Of a stretch of DNA of 64,000 nucleotides, positions 45,960 through 56,405 are shown piece after piece; position 1 is the first letter of the stretch; each line of letters opens with the position of its first letter. The notes beneath the pieces are model-generated. The model was not told where the DNA came from. It made no database searches and worked only from the letters and a program-made list of their open reading frames with translations. Position numbers and translations under genes: made by a program. The stretch is from Cryptomeria japonica (taxonomy: Eukaryota > Streptophyta > Pinopsida > Cupressales > Cupressaceae), in NCBI RefSeq assembly GCF_030272615.1, contig NC_081414.1, positions 339,988,502 through 340,052,501 of the forward strand. The letters run 5' to 3'.

Positions 45960-48323
45960 TGTGAACCAATATGCAGGAACAATGGATGGCTGGATTATTT
46001 CTTAAAGTTGACAGAGTTTAATGAATAAATTGCAAGGGAATTTACCCTCACACTATTAAATGGAGAAGCTTAGGTAAAAGGTTTAAGAGTAGTGGCTACA
46101 GAGGAAATGATAACAGAGGTAATTGGGATACCAACAGATGGGGAGAAGTACTCAGAGTTAAAGGATGCACACAGTGCAAGGGAAAAATTTACACATCCAG
46201 AAGACCCCCCATTAGTAGTAGATAGGCAAGGAGCTAGGCGAGAATCCCTTCCGCCTTAATGGAGAGCAGTGGCATTGTATGTCTTAAAATATTTAACCTA
46301 TGAAGGAAGGTTTTCATGTCTGCATTCTCATCACTTCAAGATCCTAAGTCATTTGCACCACAAAAGAAGGATGAAAATTCCAAGATTATTGTAAAACCTT
46401 CTATCTATAAGTGCAACAAAGACCTAGAAAGGTAGGCCTCACTCTGTTTCTCACAATTGTCTAATTAAGCTTTTAGTTGAAAAATCCTTGAGAGATGTTT
46501 CTTCAATGCTCTGGAATGAATTTGTTGAAACCAGAATGTTTAGGGTAGAGCACGTAGTTATAGAGGAATCACTTCCATCACAGGAACAAGAAAACCTTGT
46601 AGAACCTGGTTCCCCTCTTGAACCCTCATCCTCGTTAAAATCCTAAGAACAAAATCTTCCTGTAGTAAAGGAACCCTTACAAAAAGAAGTTGAAACAAGG
46701 GTTCCTCCTCAAGGTTTAATAAAAACTAGGGTTGTTGCACAGAATGAAAAGGGAAAAGAAAAACAAGTTGATATAGAGCCAAAGGACACAGAAAGTAAAA
46801 ATGAGAATGTACCCCTTCCTACGGCCAATAAGAGAAGAATTGTAAAACCAGTTCCTACATAAACTATTAATGTAGTTGAGGAGGTGGCTACAAGAAGTAG
46901 TCCTGTAGCCAAAAAAGGGAAATTTGAAAGAAGTAGTGGTAGGCTCCGTAAAAAAGTATAAAAACCAAGAACAATCAATCGAGCCAAAAATTGCCATCTT
47001 GATCGACTCCCCAGAATGAGATCAATACAGTAAACTTCAACATGATATTCCTCCTTCTCCATCTAATGAACCTCAAATGGAACATGAAGAGGAGGAAGAA
47101 CTACAAAATATGGGGGAAGAGAAGGAATTGCAGCTTCAGAAAGAAGAGGAGCTTCCAAATATAGAGCAGCCACAAGAAAGAGTATATTTTGAGAGACTAA
47201 ACAGTTTAGCATCTGTTGTAGAGTAGGTTATTGAATCAGGGAGTAAAATAGAAATGAAGAAACCCAAGGCACCTACTCATAGACCACCTACCTCTCTTAC
47301 TAGTCATGTGGTGGGACTTGCTCTTTATGAGGATTGGGAAGTGGAGAAAGTAAAAATGCAGATGATAATTGACTGGCAGAAGAAGATTATTGAGTAGAAG
47401 GATGAGGAAATAGCCCAGCTTAAAGTGAAGGTGGAAATAATAGCCACCATGGTTCCACAACTGATGCAATGTTGAGCTCATCCCTATGTCTACTCTCTAT
47501 ATTTAAAAGAACAACACATCAGTTTCCAAATGATGAGGATTGTTAGGGATTTAAGTCCTTCATTACAAACACCAAAAGAATTTTATAGTGCTTTTCAGAC
47601 ATCTCCACGACAATCAAAAACTTACTCTGTGAATTATATGTCCATAACTATGTTGTCCCTGATGATGTTAATTGGAACCCTCTCCTTTACATTGGAGATA
47701 TTTAGTTGAGGGCTCTTATTTCATGGATGCAGAATGAAATATCAAGGGGAGAGCAGTTTCAGGTGCATCACAGGGAAGAACTTGAGCTTTCATTACCCTT
47801 AAGGGTTGAATCAAGAGAACCCAGGCAATTTTATTTTGATTGGAAAAAGATTGTTTATGAACTTGACTATGCAAAGGAAATCCTACCCCTTAGGGAAGCA
47901 GTGTATAAAGAATATGAACAGATGGCTCCAAGAGAAGGACATGAAGCAAAAGAACATATAGTCCAACACTGGGATAGCCTAATAGATGAATTAAAGCAAT
48001 CTAAGCCACACTCTGTACAAAATTACTATGCAAGATTAAATAGAGCACCCAAGTACATGCACTTGGGAAAGACAAAGGGACAATATTGGCTTCCTCTTAG
48101 TTTTCAGCCTCCAATCCTCCTATGGATACTGATGGGTTGCAAAGATAGTGACCAACCATACAGTGAAGAAGCAGGATGTACCAGGTGGAAGAGATTGGAG
48201 AAAATGAAAGGATTCTACTGGAGCTTAAAGAATGGCGGTTCTGGGCACTTTACCCCAAGCAATTTCCGAATTAATGCCAAAATCCAAAATTTTCCTATTG
48301 CTGGAGGATCAACAAGAAGTTAG
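45960..48323 (+). pseudogene. Element C extra ORF between pol and 3' LTR, function unknown
   Basis: Broken + strand frames fill this space. First part: EEMITEVIGIPTDGEKYSEL, FTHPEDPPLVVDRQGARRES, ALYVLKYLTYEGRFSCLHSH and SVSHNCLIKLLVEKSLRDVS, then an acidic/basic linker. Middle: EEEEELQNMGEEKELQLQKE and a likely coiled coil. Last part (47706-48323, 205 residues uninterrupted): EELELSLPLRVESREPRQFY, YELDYAKEILPLREAVYKEY, KYMHLGKTKGQYWLPLSFQP, ending GGSTRS just before the polypurine tract. There is no clear signal peptide or membrane anchor, so an envelope protein is not supported. The segment TEEMITEVIGIPTDG resembles TKEEIKVVIGLPSIG of element G ORF2; a shared origin is possible but unproven. 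The 45390-45960 spacer shows no gene. Confidence 0.65.
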
Positions 48324-48335
48324 GTTAGGGGGAGA
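48324..48335 (+). promoter_or_regulatory. Element C polypurine tract
   Basis: GTTAGGGGGAGA directly precedes LTR C copy 2. Confidence 0.88.
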
Positions 48336-49512
48336 TGATGAGTCTAAACAATGGCTCTACTTTTATAAATTTTTGATATAATACTCCTACTTAGGTCTTA
48401 TAATTAGATGACATTTGGATTATAATGTTTTCCTAAGATGATACCTTTCAAATGTTTTTGAAACTAGTTTAACCTATACTTAAGGGTGTCATATAGTGGT
48501 TTTAAATGATCTGTCTATGCAAATATCTAAAGTTAATTATAAATATGGTTTATGATATATCATGTTAGCATTAGTATATACACATGTTGTTGTGTGTGTT
48601 AACATCTTGATGTAGGGTCAGAAAAGGTGAGGAAAAGACAAATGGCAGTTCAAAAGATCATCAAGTGTGTAACTGCAATGCAGACCCAGTCAAGGATGCA
48701 GTTATGATTAGGATTACTAGATCGGTTCTTTAGGAAATTGATTAATGAAAATATTTATAGCTTCTCTCAGTGGATCTTAGATCTAGGAGGTGGCCATGTT
48801 ATATTTTCTCAGCTACAAGATAGATGTTGTTTCACTTTCCTGTGCTAGCTTCTTCTTCTTCTTTTGTTATATAAATTTTGTTCACCTATAAATAAAAGGG
48901 ATCTATCCCCTCTTGGGGATAGCAGAGAAAAAGATAGTACTTTGTAATATAGATTTTTCTAGTGTTATGTATGTATTTTCCAGTAAAGATGAAATAAAAG
49001 AGATCAAGTAATTTTGGATGATTAGATAAGTGTAATCTAAAGTTCTGGAAATACTCACTCAAGGGGTCCCACTTGGTGAGTAATCCTTGGTATGTTTTAA
49101 ACTAGTTTTCATACTTATGTTATTGTTGTTTTCTATAGTTGTCTATTCCTGTAGCCATAGGAAATAGTTCCTATGTCTTTTCCTACAACCATGATAGCAG
49201 AGTAGTTCCTGCTGCTTGCCAGAACTTTATCTTTTAACAGTAATTTTTTAAGGAAATTTCTAGTTATGGGATTAAGTATTAGTTTATTAGAGATTCCATG
49301 TGTTTACTTTAAGAAGAATCCCTTTCTTGTAGTTGTATAAAATGGTTGCAATATGAACTTGGTGCACATACAGTGCTGGCCCATTTCAAGTTTACATCCC
49401 TGGTTGATAACTAAATGAGCCTTTGCCATAAGAAAATTTATCTAATTAAGGATATTCAATCTCTGAATTTTGTTTTATCACTTAGTTATCATTCTAGTTG
49501 TGAGGACCAATA
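48336..49512 (+). repeat. LTR C, copy 2 (1177 bp), 3' LTR of element C
   Basis: Starts TGATGAGTCTAAACAATGGC and ends GAGGACCAATA (terminal CA mutated). It is followed by GAGTT, one base off the GACTT before copy 1. It matches copy 1 throughout except for a deletion of about 50 bp near 48880. Confidence 0.9.
48887..48894 (+). promoter_or_regulatory. TATA box of LTR C, copy 2
   Basis: TATAAATA at the position matching 39083-39090 of copy 1. Confidence 0.6.
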
Positions 49513-49517
49513 GAGTT

Positions 49518-50371
49518 TATGGAGGAAGTTAGGCACAAACTTGTCTTTTAGTTCAACTTATCATCCCCAAATGGATGGCCAAACATAAGTGGTCAATAGG
49601 TCACTCAGAAATTTGTTAAGATGCCTTAGCAAGAAGCATGGTGAAAGGTGGGATTCCATCATCTCCCAAATAGAATATGCCTATAATGATTCTATCAATA
49701 GGAGTACCAGAAGGAGCCCTTTACAAATTTTCTATGGACTAAATCCAAGTGGTGTGCTGGAATTGAGAAATCTACCCTCAACTAAACACATCAGTGCTTG
49801 TGGAGAAGAATTTTCTGAAGGGAAAAAGGATATTCATGACCAAGTCAGGATACAATTGCAAAAAAGTACAGAGAAGCACAAGGAGTAGGCTGACAAAAGA
49901 AAGAGAGATGTGCAGTTCTGAGTTGGAGACATGGTATAAGAAAATTTGAAAAAGGAGAGATTACCAAAAGGGAAACACACAAATCTCATGATGAGAAAGG
50001 TTGGATGTTGTCCAATACTCAAGAATTTTGGGAAAAATGCATATGAAATCCAACTACCTTAAGATATAGGTATATCCCCAATCTTTAATGTTTCAGATTT
50101 GACACCATTCAAAGGTACAGTGCAAGAAGAGGGTACATTATCAGTGGAAGGCTGCAGACATTCTGAAAGAATTTCCAAGTCAAGGGCCACCCAAACTTGA
50201 AAGGATATTAGACACCACAATTGTGAATAAAAAAAGGAATTAGGTCTACAAACAATACCTTTTCAAGTTGAAAGGAATCCTTGAGGTAGATGCAATATGG
50301 ATGGATGAAGACCAGATGAAGAAACATGGGACTACATTGCAGGAACTCATCTCAAGAGGACTTGAGATTTA
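49518..50371 (+). pseudogene. Chromovirus D integrase end and chromodomain, copy 2
   Basis: Near duplicate of 39712-40566. The clean piece at 49589-49888 reads VNRSLRNLLRCLSKKHGERW, EYAYNDSINRSTRRSPLQIF and YGLNPSGVLELRNLPSTKHI; in copy 1 the same region is broken by stops. The catalytic-Glu region, upstream of 49589, has stops in this copy. The chromodomain follows from about 50198 (LERILDTTIVNKKRN), with a stop where copy 1 reads KVC, ending near 50371 before the 3' LTR of D. Confidence 0.85.
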
Positions 50372-50389
50372 ATCAACCGGGGAGTATAG

Positions 50390-51913
50390 TGCAGAAGCAC
50401 CCAAAGACACAAATGAAGAATAAAATGAAGCCTAAAAGATCCTAATATCACTCATGAGGTGATAATGATCACATGTAATAGGTTGATAGGTTTGTGAGTC
50501 AATAAGACCCAATTAATGTAAGGCATTGTCATGGTTGCATTTTATAAGCCACCATGGACACATGACCATGTGGGTCAGTAGGAGTCTAGGAATGAGTCTG
50601 AAAAAGAAATATTGATCTTAGAAACATTAGATCAATTCTTGGAATAGGTCAAATACACCTCAGAGTCTCCAAATTTTAAAAATGCAAGTTGATAACTTTT
50701 GTTGTCATTGAAAAATGTTGTAAAAAGGGATAACTAATCCTCCAACGGTTCCAAAGTTTTAAAAGTGGTTGGAAAATTTTAGCGGGGATATATTATGCCC
50801 ACTTGGATTGATTATAGGTTGTTGTTTGAGTTTTTGTTTAAGTTTTTGAAATTGATGATGTTTTGGAGTTTGGAGCAATACAATATAATTGGAGTTTTTT
50901 GAAATTCTACTTTTTTTTGTTGTTCATTTATGACTAGCACAGATTGGTGGATGCTTGAAACCAATTGGATGAGTTAGGGAATCCTCTTACCTTTCATTTA
51001 AATCAAGTTTGGAGGTCTTGTAACAATCGGGTTGTAGAGATCCATCAAAAACTAACCAGACTGGTCACAAACCCTAGCGACACCTAGGGTTTCACTGTAA
51101 AGATGCCCTTAATTTGACATTGTCACCAGAGGACCAAAAAACCTATGGAAAAATGTTAGAAGGGACATTGTATCATAATATTTTGGTGTTGGTTTCCAAG
51201 GAGACTCCAAGCCTGAAGAGATTGAATTGACCCTAGGTGGGCATCTCTATGTGACCGCCTGAACTGTAGAAATGGAAATCACTTGTAGTAGACAAATGAA
51301 GATGGGATAAAACCCTAAAACCTTGGATTTGGTGGTTTGACACCTTACCCCACCTTGCAGAAGTATTGGTTTAGTCAGGGGACTAATACAAGGGGTACTT
51401 TCTTTGTAAATTAGGCCTAATTGGCTTAATTAGGTCTGAAAGAACAGTAAGGGTATATACCTTTCAACTTGTGGTTAGAGTCTAAGCCTTTGGGGATTCT
51501 TGTAACTTGATAAAATTTATCTAAATCTAACCTTATTTTTCCTTGTCCTTTGGAATTTTTTTAATTTGGGTTTGGAGAACTCAACTGGTAGGGCTACTAG
51601 ACAATAGGACAATTGTGAGACAAGTATCCCCAACACATCTGATAGCTAGGTCTTATGGGTGTTTTGTGTTGGTTGGACCACCAATAAAAAAATCCAATAG
51701 GTTTCCATCCCACCGGTACCAGAAGATTGTCTGCCATTCACATAAGGGTAGAGTATTTTCATCATACCGATACCAGAAGATACTAAATTGGTATGGATTC
51801 GGTCACACAAATTGTTGTGTGAGTTTAGTATTTGGTAGGCATGTTGTTTACACCTTTAACAAACAAAATAACTTTTTTTGGACATATTATTTGTGGGTGA
51901 GAGAAGGTTTTTA
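50390..51913 (+). repeat. Element D 3' LTR, complete (1524 bp)
   Basis: Starts TGCAGAAGCACCCAAAGAC after the purine tract GGGGAGTATAG. It matches 13488-14828 to position 51755 and continues to GAAGGTTTTTA at 51913. The end is placed there because the next five bases, CCTAG, equal those before the 5' LTR. The last dinucleotide is TA instead of CA, which I take as one mutation. The ORF at 51543-51971 inside it resembles no protein I know. Confidence 0.75.
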
Positions 51914-51918
51914 CCTAG

Positions 51919-52130
51919 TTGTTGTCTGGCTCTGCATCAGAGCCATTATCAAACTCCAAATGTGCATTTAGGCGAGCTTCTAGTAGTATGTCTAGGAGGA
52001 TCTCGTCATCCTTTTCATCAAGATCATTGTCATTCGATGAATTTAAATGTTATTATCACATTAAATTAGCATTTAAATCCATATTAGATGACATATCAAC
52101 ATCATTGAAATAAATCAGATAAACACCGCA
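51919..52130 (-). pseudogene. LINE ORF1-like pseudogene, 5' part
   Basis: A single minus-strand frame reads DVDMSSNMDLNANLM, then three stops, then NDNDLDEKDDEILLDILLEA, RLNAHLEFDNGSDAEPDNN. It ends at the CCTAG duplication and would join ALMEL and the acidic FCIEDVLDDVDG stretch at 13482. The acidic composition and shared strand on both sides support one original frame. Its family assignment rests on the downstream part at 12229-13482. Confidence 0.5.
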
Positions 52131-52974
52131 TGGAATAGCATAAACAAGAGTACATTAATCCATCTTAAGGAATTAGGGACAAAAGAATACATGCACATCA
52201 CAAGTCATAGAATTTTCTAACACATCATGAGTCATAAAGAGAATAAAAAATCATATTGAAGCAAAACATGGTTGCATCGTAACAAGATATCCACATCTCT
52301 AAAATTGAAAATAAGAGGCATTAAACCCTGCCCCCAAGAACAATGCTTACTCATAGAGGCATGCAATTACCAAGGATATGATACACCTAGTGATTAATCC
52401 TACAAACAAATTAGGCTTTTCAGAATAGCCATTCATCTCTCTCCAAGTCTAGGCCACAACACCACAAGTCTCGCCAGTCACCATTACATCTAAGATTATG
52501 ACAAACCACATGGTTTAAAAGAGAATCAACAAATCTTTCAAGGTCTTACTCTGGGACTACCATATTTTATAGGAACTTCATCTAGCCACCAATCTCAACC
52601 AATAACAACACAAAATCCAATAACTTACCTCACGAAGAGGCAATAAGCACACAAACTAAGCTCTCTAGGGTCTCTTCCAAGACTATGAAATGTAACATTT
52701 GGGGCTACAACTCAAAATTCAGGGAAAATAAATCATCTTAGAAGATAAAAAGGCCTCTATACTCATCCATAGCATGCCTCACTTGTATAAAAATTTCCCA
52801 CTTCTATAGTGATGATTTTCGTAAAACACCCACTTCTCTAAGTACTAGAGTTAGCTTAGGGGTTCTTAGGTAATGAATGCAAAATAGTACCTCTCTCAAG
52901 TAGGAGCATCCACACTAGAGAGGCTCAACAACCCTATAAAATTCATAAGAAGGTATACACAACTACTTACCAAA
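52131..52974. other. No gene recognised
   Basis: AT-rich sequence with no frame above background and no repeat partner in the window. It is the left flank of the small LTR element at 52975 and resembles the right flank (56406 on) only in composition. Confidence 0.5.
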
Positions 52975-54127
52975 TGATGTAAGATAGGTGGGGTTCAACT
53001 CAACAACATATAGACACACTTCAAAACTTCATGTTTTCTCTTCACAAAGACACCTTGCCCTATAAGTTACAATTAGAAAAAGAGGGATTTAATATTCACA
53101 AGACTCAATATTCTTTAGGAAAACCTTAGGTCCTTCAAAACACACAATTTAAACACCTTATCAACTCCCACAAACACAGATTCCTCTAATTGTCACAATT
53201 TCCACATAACTTGTCCTAGAAGCTAGTAGCCCTTCCCTTTTAGACTGTCAATCATATATTTTGAATAAAACCTGATATACCAACTATAAAAAAATATTTG
53301 AGTACCCATTTTTCTTCTTTAAAATATATCCAAAAATTAAGTAGGGTTGTTTTGGACCAAACCTCTCAAATGATGACTATACTTTTGTAATTTGGTCTAA
53401 ACTTTTGAAATTCATGAAGAAATCAGACGAACAGTCAATCATAACTTTTTCATAACACATAACTAATGAAATCGATTCAGTGTAGTTTTATATAACTTAG
53501 TTATAGACATTTATTTAAATTTCTATGGAGATCCAATGGTTAAATAAAGAGTTACAACATTTTTCCCAAGACTAGGAACACTAGGCACGGTTCAGACCCA
53601 CCCTCACCAAAATGGCCATATATTTTGCAAATATCAATAAAAATTACTTTAAAAAAAGGAAAACAAACTATATTAATTTAACTATCATCTCCAATTGGAT
53701 TAAATTCTTTATCAATTCATAAAATAACATACAATTCACTGCAATGGAGAAAATTCTGGAAAAATGTAAGAAAATGAAGTTTATTTTATGACTTGATCTT
53801 CAAAACTCCAACCCCCTTCAAAAATTTGACCATACAAGGTTTATATATACCATTTAAAAAATTTCCCAAATATTTTTCCATCTTCTAGCCACTCAACTAC
53901 CTATTCACAACTCATGACTCTTCAACTTCCAAAAGTTGTAAAGTTGCTTAAGCAAATTTTTACAATATTTTAACAAATTTTACATATTTGATAAAAAAAT
54001 GACTCTACATGACACAAAATCACCAAAAATGGTCATAATATGACCTTATTACATGATATAAATTGAAAACATACTATTAGACCCTTATTTGCATTATTGA
54101 CCCAATTTTGCATTAGGTGCTCTTGCA
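52975..54127 (-). repeat. 3' LTR of the small element (1153 bp)
   Basis: Begins TGATGTAAGATAGGTGGGG and ends CTCTTGCA on the + strand. It aligns with 55253-56405 end to end, with scattered substitutions and small indels. There is no gene inside. The minus-strand purine-rich GGTTGGGTGTATGG at 54128-54141 may act as the polypurine tract. Confidence 0.9.
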
Positions 54128-55205
54128 CCATACACCCAACCATTGGAGTGAATGAAGTAATAGGTCTCCATCTTTGAATGCTCCTCTTTTATGTTCTTCT
54201 CCATGTCTTCTTCTAAGAAAATTCATCTTCACCTTTGTATTCATCTTATCCATGCAAACCTGGTACCCATCTACCTTTCTCCCTTTCATGACTGGTTTCA
54301 TCTTGATCTTGGGTCTTCCCATCTTCTTGCTAAGATGTTTAGGTCTGTCAAATGGCAATAAATTCTTTCAATCTACATCCCTGCACAACTTCACTTGGAT
54401 TTAAAAAAATGACAACATCTCTCACTTTCTTAGTATCATTACCACTCATGCATTCTTTACTTTTCTTTTCACATTCTCTTGGTGCCTGCAACATAATCAC
54501 ACCTAACTAAAGTCTCTTGGTCTACAACTCTTCTTCAATAACTTGAGTACCAATACCAATTTGATCATTAACATCTATGAAATTTGTATTCCAAACTCCT
54601 CTAAAATGATCAACAACAACGTTATCAATAATATCAACATCCTCCTCTATTTTTTTATCAAACAACTTAAAATAGTAGGAAGATTCATCCACAATTATGT
54701 CTACCTTATCCTTTTGAACTTCATCAATGTTTGATGATGTCAAAACATTCATAGGTATATTTACCTCTTCATTGTTTACCTCATTTATTGTTGTTGTCCT
54801 TGTTTGTATTTTTTGTTTAATTAGCCTTTGAATAGGCCACACAACTTTCTTTTTAACTGTCAAATGCCAACTTTGCTACTACATCTCAATTATTTTGTCC
54901 AATTATTCTATGTCTTTTCTCATTTGCTCCATAGCTTGCCTTATTTATCTTATCTCTTCCTCAAATTATTTTTGCTCCATCATTTCCTCTTTTCTCTTCC
55001 TTTCTTTGTCTTCTATTTTCTTTTCTTATTTCTTTTTTGATGAACCCTCACCTTGCAAGTACCTCTTCAACAAATCCATTCCTTCAAGCAAGTCCCTTTA
55101 ACCTTGCTTCCACTTTGTCTTTGCCTCACCTAGGTCTCTTCTCTTTTTCTCTACCCAGTCTTTTGGCAACCAGGTTCTCTTCTTAGTCTGCACAAGACAA
55201 TCCAT
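54128..55205 (-). pseudogene. Interior ORF of the small element, gag-like or unknown
   Basis: The ATG at 55205, 33 bases past the primer site, opens MDCLVQTKKRTWLPKDWVEK, then a Lys/Glu-rich stretch with DLLEGMDLLKRYLQGEGSSK and further charged sequence with stops. Frame 54863-54522 (MTVKKKVVWPIQRLIKQKIQ) is acidic and follows. The last frame, from 54358 (MPFDRPKHLSKKMGRPKIKM), is basic and ends at the LTR. No zinc knuckle or enzyme motif. Its hydrophilic, charged nature and first-ORF position suggest a gag-like or nucleic-acid-binding protein; the family is unknown to me. Confidence 0.5.
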
Positions 55206-55237
55206 AAACAAAAAAATCTCTTGGCCAGACCTTTAGA

Positions 55238-55249
55238 GCTCTGATACCA
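55238..55249 (-). promoter_or_regulatory. Primer binding site of the small element
   Basis: Minus-strand TGGTATCAGAGC is a perfect match to the initiator-Met tRNA site, three bases inside the LTR. Confidence 0.95.
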
Positions 55250-55252
55250 ATT

Positions 55253-56405
55253 TGATCTAAGAAAAGTGGGGTTCAACTCAACAACATATAGACACACTTC
55301 ACAACTTCATGTTTTCTCTTCACAAAGACACCTTGCCCTATAGGTCACAAATAGAAAATGAGGGATTAATATTAACAAGAATCAATATACTTTAGGAAAA
55401 TCTTAGGGCCTTCAAAACACAGAATTTCAACACCTTATAAAATCTCACAAACATGGATTCCTCTAATTATCACAATTTCTACATAACTTGTCCTAGAAGC
55501 TAGTAGCCCTTCCATTTCGAACTGTCAATCATATATTTTGAATAAAACCTGATATACCAACTATATAAAAATATTTGAGTACCCATTTGACTTATTTAAA
55601 ACATATCCAGAAATTAGGTAGGGTGTTTTTGGACCAAACCTCTCAAATGATGACTATACTTCTATAATTTGGTCTAAACTTTTGAAATTCCTGAAGAAAT
55701 CAAACTAACAGTCACTCATAACTTTTGCATAACACATAATGAACAAAATTGGGTCAGTGGAGTTTTATATAACTTAGATATAGAAAATTTCTAAAAGTTT
55801 TATGGAGATCCAACGGTTAAATAAAGAGTTGTGGCATTTTTCTTAAAATTGGGAACACTAGATAGGGTTCAAACCTGCACTAACCAAAATGGCCATATCT
55901 TTTACATATCTCAATAAAAATTATTCAAAAAAAAAAGGAGAAGAAAATATATTCATGTAACTATCATCTAAAATTGTATTCATTCCTTTATCAGTTCATA
56001 AAATAACATACAATTTGCTGCAATATAGAAAATTATGGAAAAATATAAGAAAATGAAGTTTATTTTATGACTTGGTCTTCAAAACTCCAACCCCCTTCAA
56101 AAATTTGACCATAAAAGTTTTATATATACCATTTACAATGTTTACCAACTATTTTTCCACCTTCCAACTACTCAACTACCTATTCACAACTCATGACTCT
56201 TCAACTTCCAAAAGTTTTAAAGTCGCTTAAGCAACTTTTTACAATATTTTAACAAATTTTCCATATTTGATAAAAAATGACTCTAAATGACACAAAATCA
56301 CCAAAAATGGTCATAGTATGACCTTATTACATGATATAAATTGAAAACATACTATTAGACCCTTATTTTCATTATTGACCTAATTTTGCATTAGGTTCTC
56401 TTGCA
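55253..56405 (-). repeat. 5' LTR of the small element (1153 bp)
   Basis: Begins TGATCTAAGAAAAGTGGGG and ends CTCTTGCA on the + strand. Same length as its partner. The two differ by scattered point changes, so the insertion is not recent. Confidence 0.9.

Larger units (their letters stand above)
41572..49512 (+). mobile_element. Ty3/gypsy Tat/Athila-like element C, 5'-truncated
   Basis: Contains pol (41747-45388), an additional sense-strand ORF (45960-48323), a polypurine tract and a 3' LTR (48336-49512). The 5' LTR equivalent lies at 38474-39706 but is separated by D sequence. The gag, primer site and leader are missing. A protease reading ALIDLGETINVM, RT with FLDGLSDYNQI and no chromodomain fit the Tat/Athila side of Ty3/gypsy. 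The sequence before 41747 is coding-like but too short to name. Confidence 0.78.
13488..51913 (+). mobile_element. Ty3/gypsy chromovirus D with nested insertions
   Basis: D runs from a 5' LTR at 13488 to a 3' LTR ending at 51913. Identical CCTAG flanks at 13483-13487 and 51914-51918 act as target-site duplications. The flanking host DNA on both sides is one LINE ORF1-like pseudogene on the minus strand, which supports a single insertion event. D internal sequence is visible as gag (34909-35850), PR-RT-RH-IN (35890-38473), integrase end plus chromodomain (39712-40566) and a second copy of that end (49518-50371). Everything else inside is later insertion or duplication. The end of the 5' LTR, the primer site and the gag start are missing, probably in one deletion at 34908/34909. 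Confidence 0.7.
52975..56405 (-). mobile_element. Small non-autonomous LTR element (two 1153-bp LTRs, 1125-bp interior)
   Basis: Two direct repeats of equal length, 52975-54127 and 55253-56405, enclose a short interior with a perfect initiator-Met primer site next to the right LTR, which sets the orientation as minus. The interior encodes only a short gag-like or unknown frame, with no protease, RT or integrase. The size and content fit a LARD/TR-GAG-type element. I could not find a matching duplication (CCAAA at left, CCCCT at right), so one flank may be altered. Confidence 0.85.

Noticed and set aside
46709-47062. Minus-strand Phe/Leu/Ser-rich frames resembling a membrane protein
   Set aside because: They are antisense shadows of the purine-rich Lys/Glu coding sequence of the element C extra ORF.
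45960-48323. Retroviral-type envelope gene
   Set aside because: The position fits, but no signal peptide, membrane anchor or cysteine pattern is visible in any frame piece.
51543-51971. 142-residue frame near the end of LTR D
   Set aside because: It lies within an LTR, crosses the CCTAG border into the LINE flank, and its counterpart at 14545-14828 is not preserved as the same frame.
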